A DNA stretch of 64,000 bases from Denticeps clupeoides (Eukaryota; Chordata; Actinopteri; Clupeiformes; Denticipitidae), in contig NC_041716.1 in assembly GCF_900700375.1 (NCBI RefSeq), forward strand, positions 17,606,520 through 17,670,519, in the 5' to 3' direction. Position 1 is the stretch's first letter. Each line of letters starts with the position of its first letter. Positions 35,493 to 47,079 of this stretch are shown here, piece after piece. Position numbers and translations under genes: made by a program. The notes below the pieces were generated by a model, which saw only the letters and a program-made list of their open reading frames with translations, did no database searches and was not told the DNA's origin.

Positions 35493-35656
35493 ATACTTAC
35501 CTGGCAGGGGAGATACCGTGATCAAGAAGGCGGTTCACCCAGGGCGAGGCTCAGCCATTGCACTCCGGCTGTGCTGACCCCTGCGAATTCCCCAAATGTG
35601 GGAATCTCGACTGCATAATTTCTGGTAGTGGGGGACTGCGTTCGCGCTCTCCCCTG
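35493..35656 (+). ncRNA. RNU1: U1 snRNA gene, plus unit
   Basis: A 164-nt U1 from ATACTTACCTGGCAGGGG to CGCGCTCTCCCCTG. The 5' splice-site recognition sequence ACTTACCT, the U1-70K loop GATCAAGAAG, the U1A loop ATTGCACTC and the Sm site AATTTCTGG are all present. The sequence appears identical in the three minus-strand units. U1 pairs with the 5' splice site as part of the U1 snRNP. A GGTTCCAAAGTAACTT 3'-box-like motif follows about 9 bases downstream. It is in the same orientation as, and about 760 bp downstream of, its partner U2. Confidence 0.95.
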
Positions 35657-36480
35657 ACAAGCTGGTTCCAAAGTAACTTTCAGTTTTATTGCATGGAGGA
35701 TGAAATGTGTGTAGGTTTCTGGTTTTGTGATTCAATTTCAACTATTATGGATTAACAGATGGTGTGTGTGTGTGTTTGTTTCCCTGGGTGTTCAGGTGTC
35801 TGATGGCCCTGATTTTGAGCTTCCTTGTTTATCTTTGCCTTTTTCCTGTAAAGGTTGAATGTGTTTGTTGTTGCACGTTTTTCATCAATCGTGACAAAAT
35901 GGAAATTTGACTTGTTGCGCACAACGCCACACACAAATGCTGGTAGATAAAATGAATTGGTGGCAAATTCATTAAGAAACTTTTTTAATTCCCATTTGGA
36001 ATACTATCCGTGTTTTGGATGGAGTCCAGTTTGGCCGCATGATGGCGCTGACCGGTGCTGCACGATCATAATGAGCATCCAGTGGCTCACATTGTAACAA
36101 GCCCCCCCATCCAATCTCTGCCGAAAGCCAATGAGATAACTGGTGATGGACGGGATCTGCTTGTAAAGCACGTAAACTACAGCAAAGGGGAATTCTGTTA
36201 TTTACACGAGGTGCTGCTGTAACGTCCTCAACCTCCCACACAAACTCTTCTCACTCCTTCAGTTTGGAAGACACTATCGCAGCATTGGGGTTCGATCGAC
36301 CACACGGCAAAATAGTTTTTTTCTCACAAGCCACCAGAGTGCTGAACTCACTCCCTGCTTACTTACTGTAACTGGAGCTTTGCCATCTTGTCTTTCTGTA
36401 TGCTGGACTGTATAGAGCTAAGATGATGATAAAGTTTGCTGTTAGTTTCCCAACAAAAGCCGGCTGTATCGCTAGAAGTA
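35657..36480 (+). repeat. Spacer downstream of U1, plus unit
   Basis: Matches 59280-58450 in inverse orientation. Positions 35760-35930 are the C-terminal end and 3' UTR of a LINE in minus sense (frame ending in RHLNTQGN-like residues in the related copies). No host gene is seen. Confidence 0.65.
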
Positions 36481-37640
36481 TCGTGATATAGTGCTTTGTC
36501 AATGTGTTGTCCTAGTAATGGTGCAAGTGAAGAAAATGCACTTCTATATTGCTGTAGTTTACGTACTTTACAAGCAGATCCCGTCCATCACCAGTTATCT
36601 CATTGGCTTTCGGCAGAGATTGGATGGGGGGGCTTGTTACAATGCGAGCCACTGGATGCTGGAGCCACTGAGGCCATCATGTCTTCTCACTTCTACTCAG
36701 CATCCCACTGGAAACACAAGCAGCAGTCAAGTGAACCACGTCCACCAGTAACATCTGAATCATTGGAAACAAATGCATAACCCCCCGTCCCTGAGGGAAA
36801 GGAAGTCTGTAATAAAGAGTATGTGCTGCAGTCCACACACATCTCGCTTCAGGCCCTCGGGGGAGATGCACTATTGCACTATATCGTTTTTTTTAATCTC
36901 TCAATCTGCAAAAATCACTTTATGGTCTAGGGTGAAGGGGGTGTCACCTGTTTGCCCTTTATAACATGCTGGCCAAGTTATTAGATTTTGTGTAGTCAAA
37001 AAAAACATAAAAAGACTGTTGAATGCAGACACATGCATATCAATCACATGGTTTCCGTCATTTATAAAAAGTGCTTGAGAGTAAGAGCCTTTGATTCATG
37101 AAACAAAATGCATTTTGTTCTTCTGAACAAAATATGCGTTCTGGATTATCATCTTGCACATGCCATTTTATCTTTGCCGTTTAGGCTTTTGAAGTTACTG
37201 TTGTTTGAACAGACAACGCTGATCTTGTGCATCTGTCCAAGAACCACAGCACAGCACACGGCACTTTTGTCTGTTTTGGAAACAGCGTGGCAAAAATGGG
37301 AATGCATACAAACAATCTCCTGGTTCCGTGGTTCTATTGTTCTATTCATCAGACCATTGTTAGAAAGTCCCACTGATGAGGTTTTTTAAAATCTAATTGT
37401 GACGACAGCTTTTCTAAGATTCCTTTTTTTCTGTGGTAAACCAGGTTAAATGTGCCCGTTGGAAAGTGGTCATGAACAGTAACAGAGCTTTCCCTGTCGA
37501 ATCGACCCCACATCGGTGACGCAAGTAGAACGAAATGACCAAAGTACAACAATTTGAATCCAACTGGGCATGTGTGGAAGGGGATGGCAAGAGAAGTGTA
37601 CAATAAACGGACATCAATTCAAGACTAGATGCCTTTCATG
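36480..37640 (+). repeat. Spacer R-repeat of the snRNA array, copy 2
   Basis: Nearly the same sequence occurs inverted at 58450-57300, and in pieces at 6390-6900, 17549-18060, 41110-41350 and 50400-50560. The type of element is not recognised. Frames such as 37108-37389 are carried by the repeat and shared by its copies. Confidence 0.75.
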
Positions 37641-37962
37641 AATTTTGAAAGCACTGGGCATTTCAGGTTGTTATAAGTATTTTTTATGTTTCACTTTGAA
37701 ATTAAACATTTCACTATTAGTTTGCTACTTTTCATTGATATACAAGCAAGTGTCCTTTATCATATCGCATATTGCAATATTGATCTCAATAATCGCAATA
37801 TGTCTTTTTCCCCAAATCGTGCAGCCCTAGTTCATTTATACACCACATTTAAACACATCTTAAGATGACCAAGTGCTATAAAATAACTTTATTAAATTAA
37901 AAAGTGCAACACACAAATATATTTGTCAATAATAACCTATATGGGACAAAGCACAGAATATA

Positions 37963-38305
37963 CACTGCAAAAAATGCTTTTCTAAACTTTTCCTGTTTTC
38001 AGTCCAAATATCTAAAAAATCTTAAATCAAGATACATTCACTAGACACATGAAATAGCATAAGAAATTGTCTTGTTTTCTGAAAAAACATCTGAAAATTA
38101 AATGATTGCTTAAAACAAGCAAAATTATCTGCCAATGGGGTAAGAAAACTAATCTTAATGAGATATAATCTCAAACAGAAGTTTTAAGCATCACTTAATT
38201 TTCTCATGGAATTTTTCTTGTCTAATATTCTTGATTTAAGATTTTTTAGATATTTGGACTGGAAACGAGACAAAATTCCTAAGTAAGAAAAACTTTTTTG
38301 CAGTG
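37963..38305. mobile_element. MITE with 12-bp inverted ends
   Basis: A 343-bp element with ends CACTGCAAAAAA/TTTTTTGCAGTG in inverted repeat, flanked by TA on both sides. Long internal complementary segments (AAATATCTAAAAAATCTTAA near 38006 and its inverse near 38231) make it foldable. No coding capacity. Confidence 0.8.
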
Positions 38306-38699
38306 TAGCTATACATGACAACACATTGAAAAATGAATGGTCCAAAAAACGCTAGTGAATAAAAACATGTCTTTAGTCTTTTAATACAAAGTAACTATAG
38401 CACCCCTGCTTTACTTCTGTTATTAACGCGCTAAAGCTAACTTGTCATGCTTGTCAAGCTGGATAATGAGTTAAACACCAGCACCAGGGACATTACGTTC
38501 CTCACTTCAAAACGGAACAAAAGTAGGATTCTGTAGTGACTTACCCTGCTGCTGAACTCCCTTCCTCCTCATCAAACACGCGTTTCAGGTGCAGGATCAT
38601 TGCCGTGGTGCTCCCGTGCCATGCCATGTTGCTTTTGCATATTTTCGCGCAAGAGAGACCAAGTGTGCTCCGCGCTCAAATAAAGTTGTCTCCGCGTCG

Positions 38700-38795
38700 T
38701 GCGACACAATGCATCGATTAGGAAATTCGTCGCCAACTCTTTTAGTAATCGATTTTTATTGATTCAATCGATTCGTTGTTGCAGCCCTAAAAAAC
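38700..38795. mobile_element. hAT terminus fragment
   Basis: ATCGATT repeats ending in GTTGCAGCCCTA, a common hAT end. A similar end occurs at 37826 (GTGCAGCCCTA), 47752 and 55695. Confidence 0.5.
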
Positions 38796-38829
38796 ACCCA
38801 ACAACACTTAGTAACTATAAGATAAAAAC

Positions 38830-39617
38830 TAGTGGTGGGCCGTTATTGGCGTTAACGTGCTGCGTTAACCTGAGACTCTTTATCGGGCGATAAAAAAGAT
38901 ATCGCCGTTAATCTATTCACAAAGTTGGGTTGGGAGCTGGGTCTATACTACGCAAGCCATTGTGCCGGAGTTAAATGTTTACACTAGATTTATAAGTATA
39001 TTTCTTCTTTCTTGTGTCTTTTAGTTTCTTATTTCCTAAAGACCTTTATTTTTTATTTTGTATACCTAGCACGGATGTATACCTGCACTGTAGGGGGCGA
39101 GAACGAGTCTTCGAACTGTGAAATTACTAGAGCTGTAATACTCGGATCCTTTTTAGGATTCGGCTCCCTCTGAGTCACTCACTAAACTGATCCGGGCGTG
39201 TGAGTCACTTGAGTGGAGCGCTAACCCGCTATCTGATCCGGATGCGTGAGTCAATTGAGTAAGTACGCACCCGGATCAGAGAGCGGGTTAGCGACCTGGC
39301 GGTTAACTTCATCTTCAACCGGACTCATGGTGTAGTTAGGACTCGAAGGATTCGGTTCAATGGAGACCTCAGATTCGTGACTCATGAGTCACTTAAAGGA
39401 TCCGGGCAATCAACCCGGGTGAGTCATGAATCGCACAGCTCTAGAAATTACCACATCACGTGTCGTGGAAACATGGATGCAGCTATGAAGCCACCGGGTT
39501 TGCTTCAGGGAAAATTTATTTTTAAGATTAATCTAGATTAATTTAGATTCATATAGATTAATCTAGATTACAGTGAGATTACTCTAGATTAAGAAAATTA
39601 ATCTATGACCACCTCTA
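38830..39617. mobile_element. Non-autonomous hAT element hosting a second one
   Basis: Ends TAGTGGTGGG and GACCACCTCTA in inverted repeat, flanked by ATAAAAAC (38822-38829) and ATAAAAAT (39618-39625), an 8-bp duplication with one difference. ATTAATCTAGATTA short repeats lie near the right end. Another hAT-like MITE is inserted at 39128-39443. Confidence 0.75.
39128..39443. mobile_element. Nested hAT-like MITE with perfect 8-bp duplication
   Basis: A 316-bp element with inverted ends TAGAGCTGT/ACAGCTCTA, flanked on both sides by GAAATTAC (39120-39127 and 39444-39451). Its left half holds an imperfect palindrome (about 39210-39295: GCGCTAACCCGCTATCTGAT pairing with ATCAGAGAGCGGGTTAGCG). No coding capacity. 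Confidence 0.85.
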
Positions 39618-39879
39618 ATAAAAATACAACCTTTTAAAAGAAGTTATTAAACCACTAGAGCAACTCATATTATAAAACATTATGTTTGTGTCTCTGTGAA
39701 TGTAAACAACATAAACCCCACCATACCCACAAACCCTCAAAATCATATATGTGCGACATCCCGTCAAAGGGCAAAATAAAAACCAGACCTAAAAGGCAGA
39801 GCCATACATGTGCAAAGGTTGAATAATAAGGCAAACCTTCCAATGAAAAAACTCATTAACCACTGAGTGTCTTTGTAAT

Positions 39880-40470
39880 GTTTGATGAAACAGTTTTTTA
39901 CTCTTCTTCTTTTGAAAAATGTGGAGCCCCCATTTTCTTGCTTTTAGGGGTTGCCATTGGGGTCTCTCCTACAGACTGCACTGTATGCGTTATCCTACTC
40001 ACGTCTATTGGTTGGTCTTTTGTCAATTTCCCCTTCTGTTATCCACCAAAGCATCAGCATAATAAGGCTTGAAGTTAGGGCAGGTTCTGGCCACATGGTC
40101 CTGCCCTCTATAAGATATACACCTGTGTGGCCTTTGTCCAGGCATCTCCTACATTGCATTTTGGTGCAAGACTCTGCAGTATGATCGTGACCATGACATC
40201 TTCAACAAAAGGGTGGCTGCTGAGGGTAGAGAAGGTAGCCAAAGCTTCCCTCAATTTTAAAGCTAGCAGGCGGATGGCAAAACCCATCTAAGTCCACTGC
40301 ATAGGGGCGAAGGTGAGCCTGGAATTTGCGTCTCCCATTATAGTCTATAGTCTCAGCTCATCTCTCACATCTTGATGGGCCAGCTGGAAAATCACATATT
40401 GGCTTAGAAAACGACATGTGAATTCTGCTGGTAGGAAAGGATTAAAGATATGGACTGTTATTTTGTGCCT
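39880..40470 (-). mobile_element. Tx1-clade LINE ORF1 remnant
   Basis: In minus sense, with frame changes and stops, pieces resemble the ORF1 at 32399-33431: NGRRKFQAHLR (near 40340), CHPPASFKIEG and YPQQPPFC (near 40220), knuckle-like RCHGHDHTAESC and CRRCLDKGHT, and ARTCPNFKPYYADALVD (near 40070; compare ARACPKYKPLYSDALVD in the U2-inserted copy). It is much more decayed and not in an snRNA gene. Confidence 0.7.
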
Positions 40471-41100
40471 ATCTAACTAAAAAAAACGTTTTTATCATTT
40501 TTATCTATAATTACTCATGACGGTACGGGTGATTTCTGCAAGGCAGATTTAATGCACTTGAAACCAAGTGGGAAGACAAGTTTTGTTTTTGTGTGCTTTG
40601 TTATTGCAATTTCAAATATTGTGGTGTATAGACCAGGTATAAGCTTTAGAACTAAAAGCACAATGCATATGTGATATTCTGTCATTGTGAATTGTTCACG
40701 GAATTAAAACAAAAAAAGTAAAAAAAAAGTTAATTAAAAATATTAATTGAACCTTTTTTTTTCTTCAATTCAGTGGACATTAAAAAAATTGAAATATGGA
40801 GGAAGCCTGTATTGACTCATAGAGCATATTCTAGTGCAGGGGTCACATAACTGCCGGTGCAGAATCCTGACTTGTGGCTTTTAACATTTTGTTAAGATCT
40901 TGCGAGCATTATGGCAAACTAAAGAAAAGGTCCTTTATGTAAATAAGACAACTCTCCATAGAAAAACACAACTGAACATGATGTAGGTGCTTAGGTGCAA
41001 TCTCATGGTAATTTAGATGGGTCTCAGAAAAGCATGTCTGAAATATGATAGGTATGGCATTAAAGGGTTAAATAGCCCTGTATTTTCTGTGAGACATGTA
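40470..41100. other. No gene recognised
   Basis: AT-rich DNA near the centre of the inverted array. I see no coding or RNA signature. Confidence 0.4.
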
Positions 41101-41395
41101 TGCCATCCATGTTTGTTTTCAGTGATCCAGATGTTACTGGTGGACGTGGTTCACATGACTACTGAGCATGTTTCCAGTGGGATGCTGAGTACAGAAGAGA
41201 AGACATGATGGCCTCATGGGAAATCAGCATTCAATGGCTCCGCCCATCCAAACGCTGCCAAAAACAAAAAAGATAACTGGGATGGAAGGGATCGGCTTGT
41301 AAAGCACAAACCACAGCAACATGGAAGTGTATTTTGATAGTTTGCACCATTACTGGGACTATGCATTAACATAACGACATATCACGATACTTAAG

Positions 41396-41860
41396 ATAAG
41401 TTTATCCTTTATTAGTCCCATAAGTAGGAAATGTACATTGTCATGGCAGGAAGTACAACAGCAGCAAAAGACAATACTACCGACACTATGTCAACTGTAT
41501 AATATAAAAGTTCAGTTTAAATAAGCAAATAAAGAGTCCTAGAATAGCAAAATAAAAAAAGTGAATGTAAGTTTTAAAAAAGTCAGTATATATATATAAA
41601 AAAAAAAAAAGGTAGATATACACATATTGCACTTAAGATAAGTGGAGATGTATTGGATATGTGTGTTTGTATGGCAGTGGTTGGCAGGACAGACCTTCTG
41701 AATCTCTCTGTCCCACATTGTGGGTGCCACAGCCTGCCACTGAAGGAGCTGCTCAGTCCTGTCCGGGTCTCCTGCATGGGGTGGGAGATGTTGTCCAACA
41801 GGGATGATATCTTAACCACCATTCTCCTGTCACTCACCACCTCCACCAGAGCTGGCCCTT
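41396..41860 (-). mobile_element. LINE 3' end, same family as 14692-16547
   Basis: Minus-strand 3' fragment whose frame (41846-41583) reads SDRRMVVKISSLLDNISHPM, like the LINE at 16150, with the GATAAG tail at the left end. The 3' UTR has AT- and A-run expansions near 41587-41611. Confidence 0.75.
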
Positions 41861-42049
41861 CGGATCAGCCTCATCCCGGGGGTGGCAATCAAAAAACTCA
41901 ACCACTGAGTGAACTCCTACTGTCTTTGTAATGTTTAATGAAACAGTTTTTTACTTTGCTCCTTCTTTTGCTTCAGATGCTACCTCCCCAGCAGACCACA
42001 CAATAAAAGATGGCTGAGGCCACCACAGGATCATAAAAGGTATTCAAGA

Positions 42050-42720
42050 GTGGACCCTTCACCCCAAAAGACGTGAGCCTCCGCAGCAGGTACAACCTGC
42101 TCTGCCCTTTCCTGTACAGGGCATCAGAGTTGTTAGTCCAGTCCAGTTCCTTGTTCAGATTAACCCCAAGCTACCTGTAGGTCTCCACAGCCTCAATGTC
42201 CATACCCTGGATGTTCAGTGGTTGTAGTGGAGGATGTTTGTGCCTGCAGGAGTCTACCTTGGTCTTGTCATGTTGATCTATAGTAAAAAGAAAAAAACGG
42301 GACACAAAGTGGACATATTAACATGGAGTAGACATACCGAAATAAATCAGTATGAAAGTTTAACTTCAACATGGACAGAACTCCTGAGAATGAGGTTGTT
42401 GTCCATAGTGCATCACCGAGACAGTGATGTGTAAAATGCATTTCACAGTCCGTGTTTGTGTGTGGAGGGGGAATCAGGGGCAGCGAGTCAGTTCAGCAGT
42501 CTGATGTGGGAAAAAACTATTTTGCAGTCTGGTGTACCGGGTCCTGATGCTGCGAAAGCGTCTGCCAGATGGGAGGAGCTAGAAGAGTCCATGTGATGGG
42601 ACACTACAGCAGCACCTTGTGTAAATAACAGAGAGAAGACCAGGGAGGACACAGCAGTGCAGTCCTGAAAAACAGAAAAGCGTCCATCAACACCACGTTT
42701 CACAAGATCTCATTATGATC
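42050..42720 (-). repeat. LINE remnants downstream of U1, unit 2
   Basis: In minus sense, a LINE C-terminal end (about 42620-42430) and an RT fragment (about 42300-42060). Same pieces as at 21580-22310. Confidence 0.65.
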
Positions 42721-42961
42721 GTGCAGCACCGGTCATCATGCGGCCAAACTTGACTCCATCCAAAACACGGATAGCGGCGTGGTGCGCAACAAATCAGGGT
42801 TCCTGTTTGAACAGAAAACATTTTGTCACAATCGATGAGAAATGTCCAACAACGAACACATTTAACCTTTACAGAAAAACGGCAAAGATAAATGCGCTTA
42901 CGAAGCTCAAACTCAGGGCCATCAGACACCTGAACACTCAGGGAAACACACACACACACTA

Positions 42962-43215
42962 GCGGGCAGCGGTGGCCTAGCGGTTAAGGAAGCGGCCCCG
43001 TAATCAGAAGGTTGCCGGTTCGAATCCAGATCCGCCAAGGTACCACTGAGGTGCCACTGAGCAAAGCACCGTCCCCACACACTGCTCCCCGGGCGCTGGT
43101 CATGGCTGCCCACTGCTCACTCAGGGTGATGGGTTAAATGCAGAGGACAAATTTCACTGTGTGCACCATGTGCTGTGCTGCTGTGTATCACATGTGACAA
43201 TCACTTCACTTTACC
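42962..43215 (+). repeat. SINE family B, full length
   Basis: Head GCAGCGGTGGCCTAGCGG, B box GGTTCGAATCC, tail CAATCACTTCACTTTA. It interrupts the U1-downstream spacer, which runs uninterrupted in units 3 and 4. Confidence 0.9.
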
Positions 43216-43424
43216 TCTGTTATTTGGACAATTTTACATGCATTATTAATTTCACTAGTTTAGTGTTGTCTGTCTCATTGTCTACATGTTTTTGTGAAAT
43301 GTTTCTCCTGCACTGCCCGTGTCCCGTTTGCACTTCTTGTCAATTTGTTTAAATGTGGCACCACATTTCATGAGTTACGTCGAAGCGTCTGACTACACTT
43401 CTCTGAAAAAAGATTTAAGTTCAT

Positions 43425-43617
43425 ATTTACATTTACGGCATTTATCAGACGCCCTTATCCAGAGCTACTTACAATCAGTAGTTACAGGGACAGTCCCCCC
43501 CCTGGAGCAACTTAGGGTTAAGTGTCTTGCTCATTGACACAATGGTAGTAAGCGAGACTTGAACCCAGGTCTTCCGGCTCATGGGCGAGTGTGTTACCCA
43601 CTAGGCCACTACCATCC
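43425..43617 (-). repeat. SINE family A, full length
   Basis: Minus-strand copy with tail TTTACATTTACGGC and head ending in CTACTACCATCC-like bases; it joins the U1-downstream spacer at about 43620. Confidence 0.9.
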
Positions 43618-43698
43618 TATTGAGTAACAAAACCAGAAAACTACACATATTTCATCCTCCATGCAATAAAACTGAAAGTTACTTTGGAACCAGCTTGT

Positions 43699-43862
43699 CA
43701 GGGGAGAGCGCGAACGCAGTCCCCCACTACCAGAAATTATGCAGTCGAGATTCCCACATTTGGGGAATTCGCAGGGGTCAGCACAGCCGGAGTGCAATGG
43801 CTGAGCCTCGCCCTGGGTGAACCGCCTTCTTGATCACGGTATCTCCCCTGCCAGGTAAGTAT
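43699..43862 (-). ncRNA. RNU1: U1 snRNA gene, unit 2
   Basis: A 164-nt U1 on the minus strand, same sequence as the plus copy by eye. The 5' end is at 43862 and the PSE-like element at about 43905-43922. Its partner U2 starts 950 bp upstream in the direction of transcription. Splice-site recognition, U1A loop and Sm site are intact, so it is likely functional. Confidence 0.95.
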
Positions 43863-43929
43863 GAGTTGTACACGGCCAGAGAGGCGCCGCCATTAACACA
43901 AACACATGTCACCACGACGGTGCAGTAAT

Positions 43930-44600
43930 GGCAGAACACGAATCTAGCGCCGGTACACACGGGACCCCGACCAGAAAAAAACGAGCCTCGACACTGCGAG
44001 TCCAGCAACATACGAAAAGCAGCATTTAGCACCGAAAACAGCTTTCAAGAAGTGTCATGTGACCCATCCCATAATGCATTCTAAAATACACCACCGCCTT
44101 CAGAAAATAATAACCATATATCAGGACACAAAAAAAAACGAGCGATCGTGTTTACACCGAAAAAAGCAATAAACAACAATAAAGCTGCATTTAAAAAAAA
44201 TTCGTCTACATGTTTTATTTCAAGACTTTTCGTAACAAAGTAGCTTAGCCATGTGCTACTTCCGGTGCAGCGATTTAGAAACGTCCGGAAGAAAAACCGA
44301 CTATAACTTTTGTTCCGACCTGACATCTGATTAGTTACGATAGCGAACAAGAGACAAATTGTAAAATTCTCTAACATGTCAAACATCGAGGCAGCGAGAC
44401 ACTGATCTAAACTTAGTTTTAGCCTGGACATTAGGAATCTCATCCGACGAATAAAGTGACGTAGTTCGGGTGCTTTGTCCCTGCAGTCAGTACGTCACTA
44501 TTCAGCGCGCGTGCTCTCTTGACAGTCGACAATCACCACAATAATGATCACGTAATAAGCTGTAATATCGCTCCCGCTACCACAATCAGATTTAATTTTA
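43930..44600 (-). repeat. U2-U1 intergenic spacer, unit 2
   Basis: Conserved non-coding spacer shared by all units, with small indels in A-runs (for example near 44130 and 44193). Confidence 0.75.
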
Positions 44601-44625
44601 TACCGCATGATTTCCCCGAGTGGGG

Positions 44626-44812
44626 AGTGCACCGTTCCTGGAGGTACTGCAATACCAGGTCGATGCGTGGAGTGGACGGAGCAAGCCCCTATTCCATCTC
44701 CCTGTTCCAAAAATCAATTTAATATATGGTCCCCGGGTAGGGGACGTATCAGATATTAAACTGATAAGAACAGATACTACACTTGATCTTAGCCAAAAGG
44801 CCGAGAAGCGAT
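44626..44812 (-). ncRNA. RNU2: U2 snRNA gene, unit 2
   Basis: An intact 187-nt U2 on the minus strand, starting ATCGCTTCTCGGCCTTTTGG at 44812. The branch-point recognition GTAGTA, the Sm site ATTTTTGG and the terminal stem-loop to GGTGCACT are present. The PSE-like element is at about 44855-44873, and a 3'-box-like motif follows near 44600. It forms a co-oriented pair with the U1 at 43862. Confidence 0.95.
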
Positions 44813-45299
44813 ACTCGACGGCGCTCAGCGTCAGGGGAGTCTTTCTCGAACACACACTTCACAGCGACAGGGGTCCCGATTTCAGCGCCATCGTAACAGG
44901 AGGAGGAGACACGTCGCACGGGTTCTACTGACACCAACTCGCTCACTTCAAAAAGATGAAAAGAACCAGCGCCTTGCAATCATCTAGTGTTAAAACCACC
45001 AACCGAGTACATTTAACATTAAACACGCCCACCGACCAATCACATTACAGACAGGATAAACAGCGAATTATGTCAATGTGATGCCGAACGCTGCTTAGAG
45101 GAAGAAACTAAATTAAAACACGAACTCCCCGGAAAATACAACAAAACACACAAGCAGAGCGTCTTTTGTACTTTTAAATATATAAAAGTATCGTTTCTCC
45201 ACCTACAGGTGGAATCCTGCATTACACATCCGACCAAGTGAGAGACGCTTTGAATAAACATTGAAATGAGACGAACATTTGGTTAACATTCAAAATTGT

Positions 45300-46080
45300 C
45301 CATAAAAATCACTTAACATTCCACAATCAGAAAATGTGTGTGAGTCACTTTAAAAGTTTTACTGACCATTTGAAAACCCCATTTTCAATGTTTGCAGTAT
45401 TGCTGAAACTTCTTCACACTATTACAGTATCTAGAGCAGCAGCAGAACTTTGTCAATGGTTTTCAATTAACTATTCAAACTCTAGTGTGTATATTATTTT
45501 TGTTTGTTGTTGGTCAGGGAACCATGTCCCTGTTTATGCCCCCCCCCAAAAAAAAAGAAATTTCAGAAAACGGGCCATGGTTTAAATATGTACTTTCTCA
45601 CTTTAATTTCTAATTGTAGATTCTCAGGTTAAAATACAAATAACAAATGACACAGGCGGTTTGTGGAGACACATCACCATCAAAGGTACAGGCCCGGCTG
45701 CACAAAACTAGCATCTAGCTTGTAAAACGCTAGAATAAGAATATTTCTTATTCTGTCTGGATCACACAGAAAGACCCAAAACTCGGATGTAAAGATCGCA
45801 AATATCATAGCTTACCACTTACAAAACGCGTGTTCATGACTCCCCGCAAAAATGACGCCTAGACTCCGCTTATCAAGTATAAGATTTAATCTGTAAATAA
45901 TGGTGATAATTTAACGACTAGAACTGAACGGGACTTAAAAAACGTAAAAGAAAAACTTTTACTGCAAAACTAATCTCCAAACATGAAAGTTACTAAAAAA
46001 AAAAAGTATAAACCCATCAAATGAAACCATTTAGCGTTTCTCGACATACAGAGTTAATACAGACAGGTAACGTGGAGTTT
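45300..46080 (-). repeat. Upstream spacer, unit 2
   Basis: Matches 53035-53990 of unit 3, which carries about 280 bp extra at 53572-53845. No gene is seen. Confidence 0.7.
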
Positions 46081-46500
46081 TAAAAAGTCACCTTCTTAAC
46101 TTTAAAACCACACAACTTCGCAACTAAACGTTTTCTTGGGCGCCGCCTGCGCTCGTGAGCAGCAGACATGTACACGAGCAGCACGACACAAACTACTCGG
46201 GTCAAATATAAATTTTTGTTCATTTAAATTCGGAGGCACTTACCTTGAATCCTGAACTGATGGACCACAGGAAAAGCGCGCGTACAAGGCGTGGGTTGGT
46301 GATGTAAGAGATCTGATTGGCTTAGGCCTGCAAGATAGCCCCTCCCCCTGCAGAACGGAGCGCAAACATTTTTTTGACTGATGGTGCCGTCAACACTTGT
46401 CGCAAAGTGCTGTTTGTATTCGACGTGCCTCCTATTAGAACGTATGGATTCAGCGATAATGTATTTACATAATTAAAATAAAACGTGAAAGGCGCAACCT
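46080..46500 (-). promoter_or_regulatory. Promoter/first-exon-like module, copy B
   Basis: Minus-strand copy of the block at 27130-27560. The CCAAT is at about 46314-46322 (AGCCAATCAG in minus sense), and the exon-like end at 46244 is followed by GTAAGTG, a strong splice donor. The donor lies 1432 bp upstream of the U2 start on the same strand. Function unknown. Confidence 0.5.
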
Positions 46501-46559
46501 GTGAGCAAACATTACAGAACTTTGCATTGAAGCACTTTTTCACATCATGTCTTTTTGCA

Positions 46560-47070
46560 CACTGTGAATCCTTGAAGCTTCACAATCTCATATATGACTT
46601 TGAGTCACATTTAATTTTTTAATAAAATATTAAATGAAGGCGAGAGGGCACCACAGATCACGCATGAGAGAATGTGTGTGTTTATACAAACATGGCTGAA
46701 GCCTAAGCTTTTTTTTTTTTTTTTTAGATTTTTTTCCCCAATGCACTTAAAAATGGCTGCTGACATCAGATATAGTGTCAAAAGTGCAACTTTATTGCTA
46801 TGATTGTCCTCAAGAGTTAAAATGCGTAGAATCCCAAAACAAAAAGTAAATGAGGCTCTGTCATTCGACAATTTCAAGCTTTAACCCAGGTTTAAGCAAA
46901 AGTGCAACAGCTTCACAGTAGCTTAAATGTTCTGTTCAAGAAATCAGATAATTACAAATTTTGTAACATATAACATAATTAAAAAAAATAAACTCTTCTC
47001 AGTATAGTGTGAATATAAAAAATGAAACATGCCTGTGGCAGACATATAGCCTGCTCAAAGAATGAACAAA
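46560..47070. other. AT-rich DNA, no gene recognised
   Basis: Contains a long T/A run near 46709-46725. It may be the internal or 3' part of the hAT element to the right. Confidence 0.35.
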
Positions 47071-47079
47071 CTTTTATCT

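Noticed and set aside
34911-35577. 84- to 107-codon frames conserved in all four U2-U1 spacers
   Set aside because: The whole spacer is nearly identical in the units, so frames stay open without selection. No start context or domain is recognisable.
43609-43820. Open frames across U1 (both strands), also at 35535-35755, 51370-51590 and 59183-59403
   Set aside because: They are translations of the conserved U1 gene and its flanks. Their conservation among units follows from RNA gene conservation, with no protein family resemblance.
44620-44979. Open frames over U2 and its promoter in every minus unit, for example 44620-44931
   Set aside because: Shadows of U2 and its 5' flank. Identical frames in all units reflect unit duplication.
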